DNA of 30,251 nt, taken from the IMG/VR virus record IMGVR_UViG_3300045999_001311, positions 1 to 30,251 of that record. One strand, written 5' to 3'. How positions within the stretch are numbered: position 1 is the stretch's first letter; each line of letters opens with the position of its first letter. Under the pieces are notes generated by a model, which made no database searches, was not told where the DNA came from, and saw only the letters and a list, made by a program, of their open reading frames with translations. Of this stretch, positions 22,521 through 29,612 are shown one piece after another. Made by a program: the position numbers and the translations under genes. This DNA comes from a virus.

Positions 22521-22622
22521 AGAATTAAGAATTAGCAGTAATTGCTTACGGGGGTATCTCTTAAAAATTTAATTTATTTATACATATATACCCAATAGGA
22601 GTGTTTCTTAATTCTTAATTCT
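22521..22622. repeat. Large inverted repeat in the main intergenic region
   Basis: AGAATTAAGAATTA (22521-22534) and its exact complement TAATTCTTAATTCT (22609-22622) flank 74 bases. Inside, GGGTAT (22552-22557) and ATACCC (22588-22593) form a second, nested pair. Long A or T runs lie next to it (22498-22519). No gene is seen in 22443-22696; besides this repeat it holds promoter D, a terminator and a possible promoter. Candidate origin or regulatory site. Confidence 0.6.
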
Positions 22623-22629
22623 ATAAACT

Positions 22630-22655
22630 AAAAAACCCCTACCGAAGTAAGGGTT
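22630..22655 (-). terminator. Terminator of the lysis genes
   Basis: On the minus strand AACCCTTAC and GTAGGGGTT pair (one G-T) around a TTCG loop, followed by six T. A very stable UUCG-capped intrinsic terminator, 42 bases after the last lysis-region gene and just before the early control region. Confidence 0.88.
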
Positions 22656-22688
22656 CATTAACAATTAAAATTATGAAATTATGCGCTA

Positions 22689-22718
22689 CAAAGATATTAC
22701 TTTATTCTACGTAACAAA
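22689..22718 (-). promoter_or_regulatory. Possible promoter at the end of the lysis genes
   Basis: On the minus strand TTTG (22715-22718), 18-base spacer, then TATCTTTG (22689-22696), overlapping the last codons of the 73-residue gene. It would start a transcript of about 55 bases ending at the terminator 22630-22655. The spacing is slightly short, so support is modest. Confidence 0.4.
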
Positions 22719-22918
22719 ACTTTTCCTAATATTTTTCCTACTAACTTGAAAAAACCGCTTTGTGCGTCAACTTTCACCTCAACGTTGTCAGCGGTCTTCT
22801 CAACCTTTACATCTAAATTCTTAGAATCGTAGTTAACTTTTACTTCTCCGTCTTTTCGTTCAACATTAACATCTATGTTTTCAGTGTCAATATTTACGTT
22901 TAAATTTTTCTTTGCCAT
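22697..22918 (-). CDS. Small beta-repeat protein with cationic C-terminal helix
   Basis: A 73-residue protein. Residues 1-52 hold repeated beta-type units alternating Val/Asn/Asp with charged residues (VNIDTENIDVNVERKDGEVK, VKVEKTADNVEVKVDAQ). Residues 54-73 form an amphipathic basic helix (GFFKLVGKILGKVLLRRIK) like a membrane-active peptide. It directly follows the endolysin, so a lysis role (membrane disruption or spanin-like) is plausible. No lipobox or signal peptide is present. Family not recognised. Confidence 0.6.
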   Translation of the reverse strand: MAKKNLNVNIDTENIDVNVERKDGEVKVNYDSKNLDVKVEKTADNVEVKVDAQSGFFKLVGKILGKVLLRRIK

Positions 22919-22919
22919 T

Positions 22920-23438
22920 TTATGCTTCGTTTGTTGTTATTACTCCTTTTGCTTCTAATTTAACCTTTCGAACATTTGCAGGCTGTGCTACTTTCCATGC
23001 TGTTCTTCGTGCCTGATTTAATCTACTCTTAGCGATCCGTGAAACGCTTACCGAATTATTTTGATTGCCACCTAAAACGTGATAGTGTGTATCGTCTTCA
23101 CCTACGTAAATTCCTACGTGACCGCCACCATTTCTTTTGAATGTAAGAACATCTCCTAACATTGGTTCAGAAACACGGTTACCAAATTTATTCCAGTTCA
23201 AAGCCCATAACGGTCTCTCAACTACTTCTAACCCTGCAGCATGACAACAATAAGCTATAAACAAACCGCACCATGGAATCTCATCGTTTGTGTAAATTTT
23301 TGAAAGTCCTAACTCTTTTGCCCAACCTAAAATAATAGGGTTATGTGTTTTACCCACAATTTCTTTAACTCCAAGTTGTTTAACGGCTTGAACTAATATT
23401 CTCGGAGCCTTTTCGTCTTTTAACCAGTCGTAACTCAT
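22920..23438 (-). CDS. Endolysin, CHAP/NlpC-P60-like cysteine peptidase
   Basis: A 172-residue lytic enzyme of the TIGR02594 type that would cleave peptidoglycan peptides or amide bonds. The catalytic Cys57 is in EIPWCGLFIAYCC. His107 is in GGGHVGIYVG, and the polar third residue is likely Asn125 (LGGNQNNSVSV). The N-terminal GVKEIVGKTHNPIILGWAKE is the usual substrate-side region. There is no signal peptide, so it needs a holin. Its start overlaps the upstream one-helix membrane protein gene (ATGA), the candidate holin. Confidence 0.85.
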   Translation of the reverse strand: MSYDWLKDEKAPRILVQAVKQLGVKEIVGKTHNPIILGWAKELGLSKIYTNDEIPWCGLFIAYCCHAAGLEVVERPLWALNWNKFGNRVSEPMLGDVLTFKRNGGGHVGIYVGEDDTHYHVLGGNQNNSVSVSRIAKSRLNQARRTAWKVAQPANVRKVKLEAKGVITTNEA

Positions 23439-23650
23439 TCTTCGTTTATTTCGTCTTTTGGTATTACGGCGTAGCTTTGGTTATCTTCAATTTCCTTAGT
23501 TAAAGACGAACTTTTACCTTTTCCGTAACAGTCATAAAGTCGGTGTTTAAGGTCTTGAACGTCGCTGTGCGTGTACCATAACCATAACGCAAGAACTCCC
23601 GTAGCTCCTTGCTTTTTAATTATTTCTAATATTTGTGTAATTGGTAGCAT
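23435..23650 (-). CDS. One-helix membrane protein, candidate holin
   Basis: A 71-residue protein with a single hydrophobic segment (GATGVLALWLWYTHSDVQ, ~15-28), then an amphipathic part (DLKHRLYDCYGKG) and an acidic tail. The arrangement resembles BhlA/UviB-like holin proteins, and it sits directly before the endolysin with a four-base overlap. The membrane segment is short, so holin is likely but not certain. Confidence 0.6.
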   Translation of the reverse strand: MLPITQILEIIKKQGATGVLALWLWYTHSDVQDLKHRLYDCYGKGKSSSLTKEIEDNQSYAVIPKDEINEE

Positions 23651-23654
23651 CTAA

Positions 23655-23909
23655 TTAATTTTCAAAAGGTGGTGGTGTTGGCTTCGGCTCGTATGGAATC
23701 AAATCTAAGTCTTTTACCCAAAGAAAATCAGGATTTACACATTGCTCCATTTCTTCTACTGAGATAACCCATTGATTATTCAAGTCCTGAATAGGATTAA
23801 AATAAGAATCAGGTGCATACCATTGACCGACTAATTCGTCTTTTTGTAATTCTGTAAGTAACCCTACATAGGTTAACTTTTGTTCTTTTGTTAATTCGTT
23901 TAGTTTCAT
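23655..23909 (-). CDS. Small protein after tail fibre
   Basis: An 84-residue acidic protein starting MKLNELTKEQKLTYVGLLTE and ending with a Pro-rich tail (YEPKPTPPPFEN). The middle (WYAPDSYFNPIQDLNNQWVI) is rich in Trp, Tyr and Asn. I recall this pattern right after fibre genes in Flavobacterium phages. A fibre chaperone or fibre-attached protein is possible. No established function. Confidence 0.55.
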   Translation of the reverse strand: MKLNELTKEQKLTYVGLLTELQKDELVGQWYAPDSYFNPIQDLNNQWVISVEEMEQCVNPDFLWVKDLDLIPYEPKPTPPPFEN

Positions 23910-23918
23910 ATCTTATAA

Positions 23919-24830
23919 TTAAACTTGGCGAGCCAAGGCTGTGTTAAATGCTTGTACCACTGTGTAAAAGTTAGCAGCTTCGGTATCTGTTAAACCGTCA
24001 CCTATTGAAGCGAAAGCACATTGTTTTGTTGAATAATACAAAGTGCCAGGGCTTGGTATGTTATTGAAAGCTCCTAACCAGTGATTTCCATTTGGTAAAG
24101 TGTTTGAGGTAGTTGTACCTGTTGCTGCCTTTACTGAGTTACGCCAAATATTTAATACATTTGATGCCGTTCTATTTGCTATATAAAAAGCCCTTGAATC
24201 TGAATCCGCAAAAGTTGTATATGTAGCCGCTGAATTTATAGCAGCATAAGTAATATTTGATACTCTAAGTGAAAGTAAATTTAATGCATTGCTTGATGAG
24301 GTAACACCTGAATCAACTTCGAATATATTTGAACTTGTAATAGTTCTTGAATAAAAGCTAAAATGAGTAGAATTTAATAAACTATTTGTGCTTGGGTTAA
24401 AATTAGTATCTCCAATTCCATTAACCCCGCCAAATTGAACACCATTACTTGAATGTGTAACACCACCACTCCAAAGTATTCTAAATGCTGCATTAGTATC
24501 TAAAGGGTTTTTAAGGTTAAATTTATGCGTTGAAGCCGTACCCCCAACAAACGGATACAAGGCTTTCATCTTAGTCCAAATGTTATACCCTTTCAAGTCA
24601 ACTACCAAAGTATTAATAGCCGCTTGTTGTGTTGGGTCTGTAATTGCAGCAGCTGTTATGAATGCTTGTGCATCGGGGTCTACGGGTGGCGTTGTAATAC
24701 CTACGATATCAGTAGCACCCGCCCAACTATCTGCGTGTATATCTCCCCAACCAATAGCGTTGTTTGCACCTTGCCCCCAACCTATTGCGTTGTTGGCTGC
24801 TCCGTCACCCCAACCGTTACTATTTGCCAT
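23919..24830 (-). CDS. Putative tail fibre / receptor-binding protein
   Basis: A 303-residue protein. The N-terminus has imperfect repeats around GWG (NGWGDGAANNAIGWGQGANN, then NAIGWG), a motif frequent in Flavobacterium phage and prophage fibre proteins, probably the attachment part. Next is DAQAFITAAAITDPTQQAAI, a helix followed by KALYPFVGG. The rest (residues ~105-300) is rich in Ser, Thr, Asn and Gly, like a concanavalin-type beta sandwich. It probably binds the cell surface. It has the best claim to host range in this window. Confidence 0.72.
   Translation of the reverse strand: MANSNGWGDGAANNAIGWGQGANNAIGWGDIHADSWAGATDIVGITTPPVDPDAQAFITAAAITDPTQQAAINTLVVDLKGYNIWTKMKALYPFVGGTASTHKFNLKNPLDTNAAFRILWSGGVTHSSNGVQFGGVNGIGDTNFNPSTNSLLNSTHFSFYSRTITSSNIFEVDSGVTSSSNALNLLSLRVSNITYAAINSAATYTTFADSDSRAFYIANRTASNVLNIWRNSVKAATGTTTSNTLPNGNHWLGAFNNIPSPGTLYYSTKQCAFASIGDGLTDTEAANFYTVVQAFNTALARQV
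24745..24815. repeat. Imperfect tandem repeat coding for GWG units
   Basis: CCCCAACC occurs at 24745-24752, 24775-24782 and 24808-24815 (spacing 30 and 33 bases), each followed by similar sequence. On the minus strand these code for the GWG-containing repeats at the start of the fibre protein. Unit number could change by slippage or recombination. Confidence 0.65.
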
Positions 24831-24832
24831 AA

Positions 24833-25270
24833 TTAAGTAGTTTTATCACCCCACATAACCCATTCGTTAGTTAGGCGTTTTCTTAATACTATAACTGAAT
24901 ATTGTCCGTTTGTCTTATATTCAGCGTTTGAACTTCTTAAAGTTACACCAGCAGCACCCGAAATTGTTACTTGCCCTGTGCCTAACTGACAAACATAAAT
25001 TACCGTTCGGATAGGAATTGCCGTAGTTGCATTAGCTGGAATAGTTACTGTTTCAGCAGTTGAACTGTCAATCTCTACCATGTAATAGGAATTATCCAAA
25101 GTAAGCGTGTGTGACGAGCTATATTTAACTCCAGCCACTTGTACTACCTCAGCACCCGTAACATACTTAGAATCGTACGTGGAGCCGTTAAACTCTGCTA
25201 TTGCTAACCTATCTGTGCGCTCTAACGTTGCGTTCTTCGCTGTTAGTTGACTTATCTTGACATTTGCCAT
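24833..25270 (-). CDS. Head-fibre / fibre-like structural protein
   Basis: A 145-residue protein. The N-terminus (KISQLTAKNATLERTDRLAI) is an attachment-like motif, followed by beta repeats. The part from residue ~55 (HTLTLDNSYYMVEIDSSTAE, TVTIPAN, VYVCQLGTGQVTISGAAGVTL, SVIVLRKRLTNEWVMWGD) has the 'TIPA..G..I...Q.G.G.VTI.' pattern of trimeric phage fibre proteins. It shares this layout with the protein at 29613-30035, which suggests a related fold. A short attachment fibre is likely. Confidence 0.65.
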   Translation of the reverse strand: MANVKISQLTAKNATLERTDRLAIAEFNGSTYDSKYVTGAEVVQVAGVKYSSSHTLTLDNSYYMVEIDSSTAETVTIPANATTAIPIRTVIYVCQLGTGQVTISGAAGVTLRSSNAEYKTNGQYSVIVLRKRLTNEWVMWGDKTT

Positions 25271-25330
25271 TTATCTTTTTTAAATAAATTTCTAATTTTC
25301 TAATATTTTCAGCCTTAGGCTTGTACTTTT

Positions 25331-25831
25331 TTAAATGAACCATCCAAAATAGTTGTTTTGTGTGTCTGGGTACATATCCCCGTTTGAATTCAAGTTGTAT
25401 TCAGGAAATAAGTCTTGGTTAAAACTCATGTAGTCAATAAACCTTTCCGTGTAATGCTGTGCTATTGAACGCTCTTTTTCAATTAAAAAATCGATTTCGT
25501 CTTTTTCTACGTTTGTAGCATTCTCGCTATTATGTTTAAATACGCCTTTGTTAGCGATTGTATACGCTGCGAAAGGTAAATACTCAACCATTGCCCAATG
25601 TATCAGCATTGGTTTAATATACGTCGTTACAAGCGACAAATAATTACCGCCCAAAGTTTCAGCTACAATATCGGCTTTTATTTTGTCCAATAATTTAGTA
25701 CCTAAATAAGTTTGAATGTGAATATCTTGAGCGACCTTTATCCATTGAATAAAGTTATCCGTGTCTACGTTGCCATTCATAGCAGTAAACTTTACTACAT
25801 CCTCGCGAGTAATTAATAATGCTTCCGCCAT
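25331..25831 (-). CDS. Head-tail connector-like protein
   Basis: A 166-residue, mainly helical protein (MAEALLITREDVVKFTAMNG ... HIQTYLGTKLLDKIKADIV ... KPMLIHWAMVEYLPFAAYTI). The pattern agrees with the gp6-like connector/DUF6712 proteins of Bacteroidota phages, which form the ring under the portal. The ATG at 25831 (one base after the portal stop) is preferred over one at 25867 inside the portal gene. The Tyr/Asn-rich end (YPDTQNNYFGWFI) may contact the portal or tail. Confidence 0.65.
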   Translation of the reverse strand: MAEALLITREDVVKFTAMNGNVDTDNFIQWIKVAQDIHIQTYLGTKLLDKIKADIVAETLGGNYLSLVTTYIKPMLIHWAMVEYLPFAAYTIANKGVFKHNSENATNVEKDEIDFLIEKERSIAQHYTERFIDYMSFNQDLFPEYNLNSNGDMYPDTQNNYFGWFI

Positions 25832-25832
25832 T

Positions 25833-27578
25833 TTATTTTCTGTAATATCCTTGGTTCGGCATATCAATCGGTCGTTGACTTACCAAACTTGGGTTTTTAA
25901 CAATATAACCTAATTTCGCAGCTTTTGCGCCTGCTATTTGCTTTACTTCTTTGCTGTTAATATTTAAAGCCTTACCAGAAAGCGTTGCGTAAACTCTTTT
26001 ATTCCATCTATGGTGACAATTTGCACCGCCTTTATATAACCAAATTGAATAAGTAGGAGCTCCGTCAATTCCTAACCCCGGGTTAACCGCTTGACTACCC
26101 ATTTTTATAATATCTTCTTTTCTGTAAACTCTTTTTTGTTTAGCAAGTGACATCATTTTTTTACAAAACTCCCTACCGTTTTCCTTTTCTTCACCTGCGT
26201 AAATATATCGTGTAATGAATTTAACACCGTCTATTACTTGATCTTGCGAACTTCTTAAATTAGGTCGAGGGTCTCCAGTTGAAACTAAATTAACAACCTT
26301 AGATAGTAAACTTTGTTTAGGCTCTTTGCTTAATAGCTCGTTATCCGTTTCGTCCGTGTCGTAGTCTACTTCGTGTTCGTCTATTAATATCCATTCAGGG
26401 TTTTCATCTTCGCCTAACTCCATTAAAGAATTAACCGCGCTTAGTTCCGTTCCTGTTTCTTCAGCTACTTGCTCCTCGGTTTGTGCGTTCTCTAAGTCCA
26501 TGAACTCCAAAGGTTGTAAAGTCTTAAAGAATAACTTTAACGAAATACCATTGTAAGCTAATATCCTATCGAAAGCCTCAAGTAATTCATCTTGCATAGG
26601 TTTAATAACCATGTTATCGAACAAAATACTTGAGTTCTTAAGTTCATCAGCATTCGAACTAAAACCCGTTGACGTTGCAATACCAAACAAAAGCGGTGAA
26701 GTTACATTATGACCTAACATAATTTTACGTAAACACTCCTCACTCAAATACGAATAATGTTCAGGTGCATCGTTTAACGGAATATCATCAACAGTTGTTT
26801 TACTTGTTTCACTTGCATTAAAAGCTACAATAGTTCGCAGTCCCTTAGAACCCGTTAATTGCGCGTTTACTTTGTTTGTAATGATACTTTGTTGCTCTTC
26901 GGTAGGAATACCATTGTTGAAGTTTATAACCTTTGTACCGCTGAAACCGTGTTGAACTTCGTTAATCAAATAGTCTGCTATTTCTTCTTCTAATTTAGCG
27001 TATGGAACGGCACCTTGATAATCAGGATAGGCGTAATACTTCATTCCAACCGTGTAAGGCTTTACAAAAAGTATTTCTATTAACTCATTTGAAAACCCAT
27101 AAGCAGGTATTCTCTTTGGTGCGTACTTTTTAACATCCAACCAATTGTCAGAATAATAATAGCCTTCTATTTCTCCGTCTTTATTACACTTTTCAGCACG
27201 TAATAAATTAACAGGCATATGGTAAGCCTTTAAAATTCTTTTACGGTCTTTTGAATAATGAACTTGAATAGCACATTGCCCTAACATTTTCCTATCCACT
27301 ACTAATTTACGTACACAATCAGCATGAAACAAAGACATCATTTGAGCGTACTCATTTGGCTTTTTAGAGCCATCTAAGGCACTTAAACCACGTCCGTAAA
27401 CCAATCTACTAATATTGTTTATTATTGCGTTATTCGTCGTAGAATACGTGTATCGGTCAATTAAATATTGAAAGTAATTATTGTCCTCCCCAAACTCAAC
27501 CCAATTATCTCTTTTAGATTCTTGAATTAATGGCGTTTGGTAAGAACTTAAATTAATAATATGTATGTTATCACTCAT
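25833..27578 (-). CDS. Portal protein with fused minor-head-like C-terminal domain
   Basis: A 581-residue protein. The first ~370 residues are portal-like: NWVEFGEDNNYFQYLIDRYT near the start, NNISRLVYGRGLSA, GFSGTKVINFNNGIPTEEQQ (stem region), then LLFGIATSTGFSSNADELKN. The portal is the DNA gate of the capsid. From ~440 the sequence (FITRYIYAGEEKENGREFCKK ... YRKEDI ... YSIWLYKGGANCHHRWNKRVY ... PIDMPNQG) matches the terminal module of minor head (SPP1 gp7/MuF-like) proteins. The fusion would explain why I find no separate minor head gene. It starts inside the 110-residue gene. Confidence 0.85.
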   Translation of the reverse strand: MSDNIHIINLSSYQTPLIQESKRDNWVEFGEDNNYFQYLIDRYTYSTTNNAIINNISRLVYGRGLSALDGSKKPNEYAQMMSLFHADCVRKLVVDRKMLGQCAIQVHYSKDRKRILKAYHMPVNLLRAEKCNKDGEIEGYYYSDNWLDVKKYAPKRIPAYGFSNELIEILFVKPYTVGMKYYAYPDYQGAVPYAKLEEEIADYLINEVQHGFSGTKVINFNNGIPTEEQQSIITNKVNAQLTGSKGLRTIVAFNASETSKTTVDDIPLNDAPEHYSYLSEECLRKIMLGHNVTSPLLFGIATSTGFSSNADELKNSSILFDNMVIKPMQDELLEAFDRILAYNGISLKLFFKTLQPLEFMDLENAQTEEQVAEETGTELSAVNSLMELGEDENPEWILIDEHEVDYDTDETDNELLSKEPKQSLLSKVVNLVSTGDPRPNLRSSQDQVIDGVKFITRYIYAGEEKENGREFCKKMMSLAKQKRVYRKEDIIKMGSQAVNPGLGIDGAPTYSIWLYKGGANCHHRWNKRVYATLSGKALNINSKEVKQIAGAKAAKLGYIVKNPSLVSQRPIDMPNQGYYRK

Positions 27579-27903
27579 AAACTATAAAAGTATTTGTTGT
27601 AGCATTCGAAGTATATTGCCCGTTATTAACCGAGAATGTAACTAACGGTTGATCGGTGCAAAATATCCTATCACGGTAAACGATATTCGTTCCGTCTTTT
27701 AGTACTAAATTGTAAAAATGATTTTCAACTAATTCAACTTCAACTTCCAATGTCGAATAGTAATCACCAGCCGTAAACTCCCACTCTTCAACAACCGTTG
27801 TTTCGTTAGTTTGGTCGTCCGTTATTTCAACAGTATCGAAGTCTCCATTTCGCGGAATTAAAGCAAATGTTTGCGCATTTGTTGAAGTAGTTAAAACTAT
27901 CAT
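27571..27903 (-). CDS. Small beta-rich structural protein
   Basis: A 110-residue protein, mostly beta strands (TSTNAQTFALIPRNGDFDTV, YSTLEVEVELVENHFYNLVL). It resembles small Ig-like virion proteins, and I recall relatives upstream of portal genes in Flavobacterium phages. It overlaps the portal start by eight bases and follows a terminator, so it may open a separate transcription unit or depend on readthrough. The exact role is unknown. Confidence 0.55.
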   Translation of the reverse strand: MIVLTTSTNAQTFALIPRNGDFDTVEITDDQTNETTVVEEWEFTAGDYYSTLEVEVELVENHFYNLVLKDGTNIVYRDRIFCTDQPLVTFSVNNGQYTSNATTNTFIVYE

Positions 27904-27942
27904 ACTTTATTAACTTAAAACACTTCAAATTGTTTCTTAAAT

Positions 27943-27969
27943 AAAAAACCCCACCTAAAAAGGCAGGGT
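27943..27969 (-). terminator. Terminator after the tail-tube-like gene
   Basis: On the minus strand ACCCTGCC and GGTGGGGT pair (two G-T pairs) around a short A/T loop, followed by TTTTTTATTT. Lies between 27997 and 27903 within the structural gene run. Confidence 0.8.
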
Positions 27970-27996
27970 CTTAAACCTATTTATGGAAAGGCAATC

Positions 27997-28569
27997 TTAA
28001 GAAGTTACAATTAAAGCATCGTCAACTCCATCAGTAAAGATTTCAGATAATTCAGTTTCGTTTGTGCAATCCAAGAAATTAGCAGGTAATTTTTCCATTC
28101 CCGTGAATGTCAAGTTATACCCATTGAAGTCACCCATTGCAGTTCCTGAAGATACAGTTCCCGCAGTTACATCACATCCTTGGTCTAAACCAGCTAAGTA
28201 ATACTTATGGTCTCTTGTTTCAACAACAATTCTTGGACGTCCGTAAGCCAATAATTTAACGTTCTTATGTGTAGCAATATCTTGTTTTTTTAATTGTACA
28301 GTCAATACTTGCTCAAAAAACGTTGTTCCGTTGTCTCGTGACGTTTGAATAGTTTGCTCAAAACCGTTAGCACCTTTTAATTCGTACTTGTAAAGAGAAA
28401 CACGCGCATCTGCAGGCCATGAATCAATTACATCTGAATTTGCTCCACTATCTTTATAAACAACGTCGTCTACATTTAAAGCACCGTAGTTAATAAAGTA
28501 AATATTTAGAAGTCCTGAAATTGCATCCTTGCACGCTTCTAATCTTCCATTTGCTATATCACAGCTCAT
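27997..28569 (-). CDS. Probable major tail tube protein
   Basis: A 190-residue protein (MSCDIANGRLEACKDAISGL ... NIYFINYG). A beta-rich body with FEQTIQTSRDNGTTFFEQVL and GDFNGYNLTFTGMEKLPANF, the latter close to the 'NGYxLTFTGxEKxPA' loop of siphovirus tube proteins. It lies between the capsid and portal genes and is enclosed by two terminators, consistent with control of its amount. If it is the tube, its separation from the other tail genes is odd. An alternative is a head-associated protein. Confidence 0.6.
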   Translation of the reverse strand: MSCDIANGRLEACKDAISGLLNIYFINYGALNVDDVVYKDSGANSDVIDSWPADARVSLYKYELKGANGFEQTIQTSRDNGTTFFEQVLTVQLKKQDIATHKNVKLLAYGRPRIVVETRDHKYYLAGLDQGCDVTAGTVSSGTAMGDFNGYNLTFTGMEKLPANFLDCTNETELSEIFTDGVDDALIVTS

Positions 28570-28593
28570 TTTTTTATTTTTTTAATGTTAAAC

Positions 28594-28622
28594 AAAAAAG
28601 GGAAGGCATTTTACCTCCCCTT
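28594..28622 (-). terminator. Terminator after the major capsid gene
   Basis: On the minus strand AAGGGGAGG and CCTTCCCTT pair (one G-T) around a 7-base loop, followed by six T. It lies 19 bases after the capsid stop codon and 25 bases before the next ATG, so it probably lowers transcription of genes beyond the capsid gene. Confidence 0.82.
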
Positions 28623-28640
28623 CGTTATAGTTTAGTTTGA

Positions 28641-29591
28641 TTAGTTAGCTGAATTTACGATACCGTAAGTAACTACGTCGGAAGCAAAACCATACTTAGC
28701 ATCAGCAGTAAACCTGAGAATTACTCGGACATTCTGAGATCCGTCAAGGTCTCCCATATCCAAAACTTTAACTTCGTTCATGTCATTCATCAAACCAGTT
28801 GCAAAATACAAGTTAGAAGTTTGAGAAAGCAAAGCTGTGTTTGAAGCAAGTCCGTTAGCTAAGAAAATCTTAACCCCGTCAAAGTAAAGGTTATCCAATA
28901 CTTGGTTAGTTCCTTTGTTTTCGTAACCGTTAGCACCTACACCTGAAGCAGCAAAACCACCCAATGCACGAACGTAAGCTCTATAAATGTTGTTAGAAAC
29001 ATAAAGAGTTAAATCTTCTTTTCCGTACAATGCAGCAGGTAAAGCGTCAATGATAGAACCTAACTCAGCGATAACGTTAGAAGCAGTTACAGTTGTTCCA
29101 GCAACTTCTTGAGCAGCAGGTAAAGCAGCATCAGTAGTTAATTGAGTCATGATTCCAGCAAATTGTCCAGCTGTTGCGTTAACACCTCTCCAAATTGAAG
29201 TCTCCATTCCAGCAGCAACTTTCTCAGCAGCGTGTGCAATTAAGAAATCAGCGAATGATTTTGGCAATACGTCGAATGCAGAATAACCCATTTGAATGGC
29301 ATCCCAATCAGCTCTAAAGTCAGACTTACAAAGTTGCAAGTTAACTTGGAATGATTCAGGTTGAAGAACTCTTTCTGTTAAAGTTACAGTTGAAGTTGGG
29401 TCAAAATCGCAAGTCGCATTTTTAATAATGTCATCAGTTGCTACTCTTTTGATAACTTGTTTGTATTTAACGTTAGGCATGATAGTAATTCCGCCTTTTT
29501 CTAAAGTTGGAGCAGACAATAAAGCTGCTGCAATATACTTACCTGCAAACTCGCCAGCGTAAGTAGTTGTAATTGATTGTGTTGTACTCAT
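28641..29591 (-). CDS. Major capsid protein
   Basis: A 316-residue protein, the right size for an HK97-fold capsid subunit without a long delta domain. The N-terminal helix is followed by LEKGGITIMPNVKYKQVIKR; then a central part (AEKVAAGMETSIWRGVNA, ASNVIAELGSIIDALPAALYGKEDLTLYVSNNIYRAYV) and a C-terminal part (GVKIFLANGL, SQTSNLYFATGLMNDMNEVK, VRVILRFTADAKYGFASDVV). These are typical of capsid proteins of Bacteroidota siphoviruses. Codon choice is less A/T-rich than in neighbouring genes, as in highly expressed genes. Preceded by a decoration/fibre-like gene, followed by a terminator. Confidence 0.88.
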   Translation of the reverse strand: MSTTQSITTTYAGEFAGKYIAAALLSAPTLEKGGITIMPNVKYKQVIKRVATDDIIKNATCDFDPTSTVTLTERVLQPESFQVNLQLCKSDFRADWDAIQMGYSAFDVLPKSFADFLIAHAAEKVAAGMETSIWRGVNATAGQFAGIMTQLTTDAALPAAQEVAGTTVTASNVIAELGSIIDALPAALYGKEDLTLYVSNNIYRAYVRALGGFAASGVGANGYENKGTNQVLDNLYFDGVKIFLANGLASNTALLSQTSNLYFATGLMNDMNEVKVLDMGDLDGSQNVRVILRFTADAKYGFASDVVTYGIVNSAN

Positions 29592-29612
29592 TTTATGAAT
29601 TTTTTATTTTAT

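Noticed and set aside
25305-25325. AGCC-TAA-GGCT hairpin upstream of the gene at 24833-25270 as a terminator
   Set aside because: The stem has only four pairs and no T run follows, so it is too weak to support.
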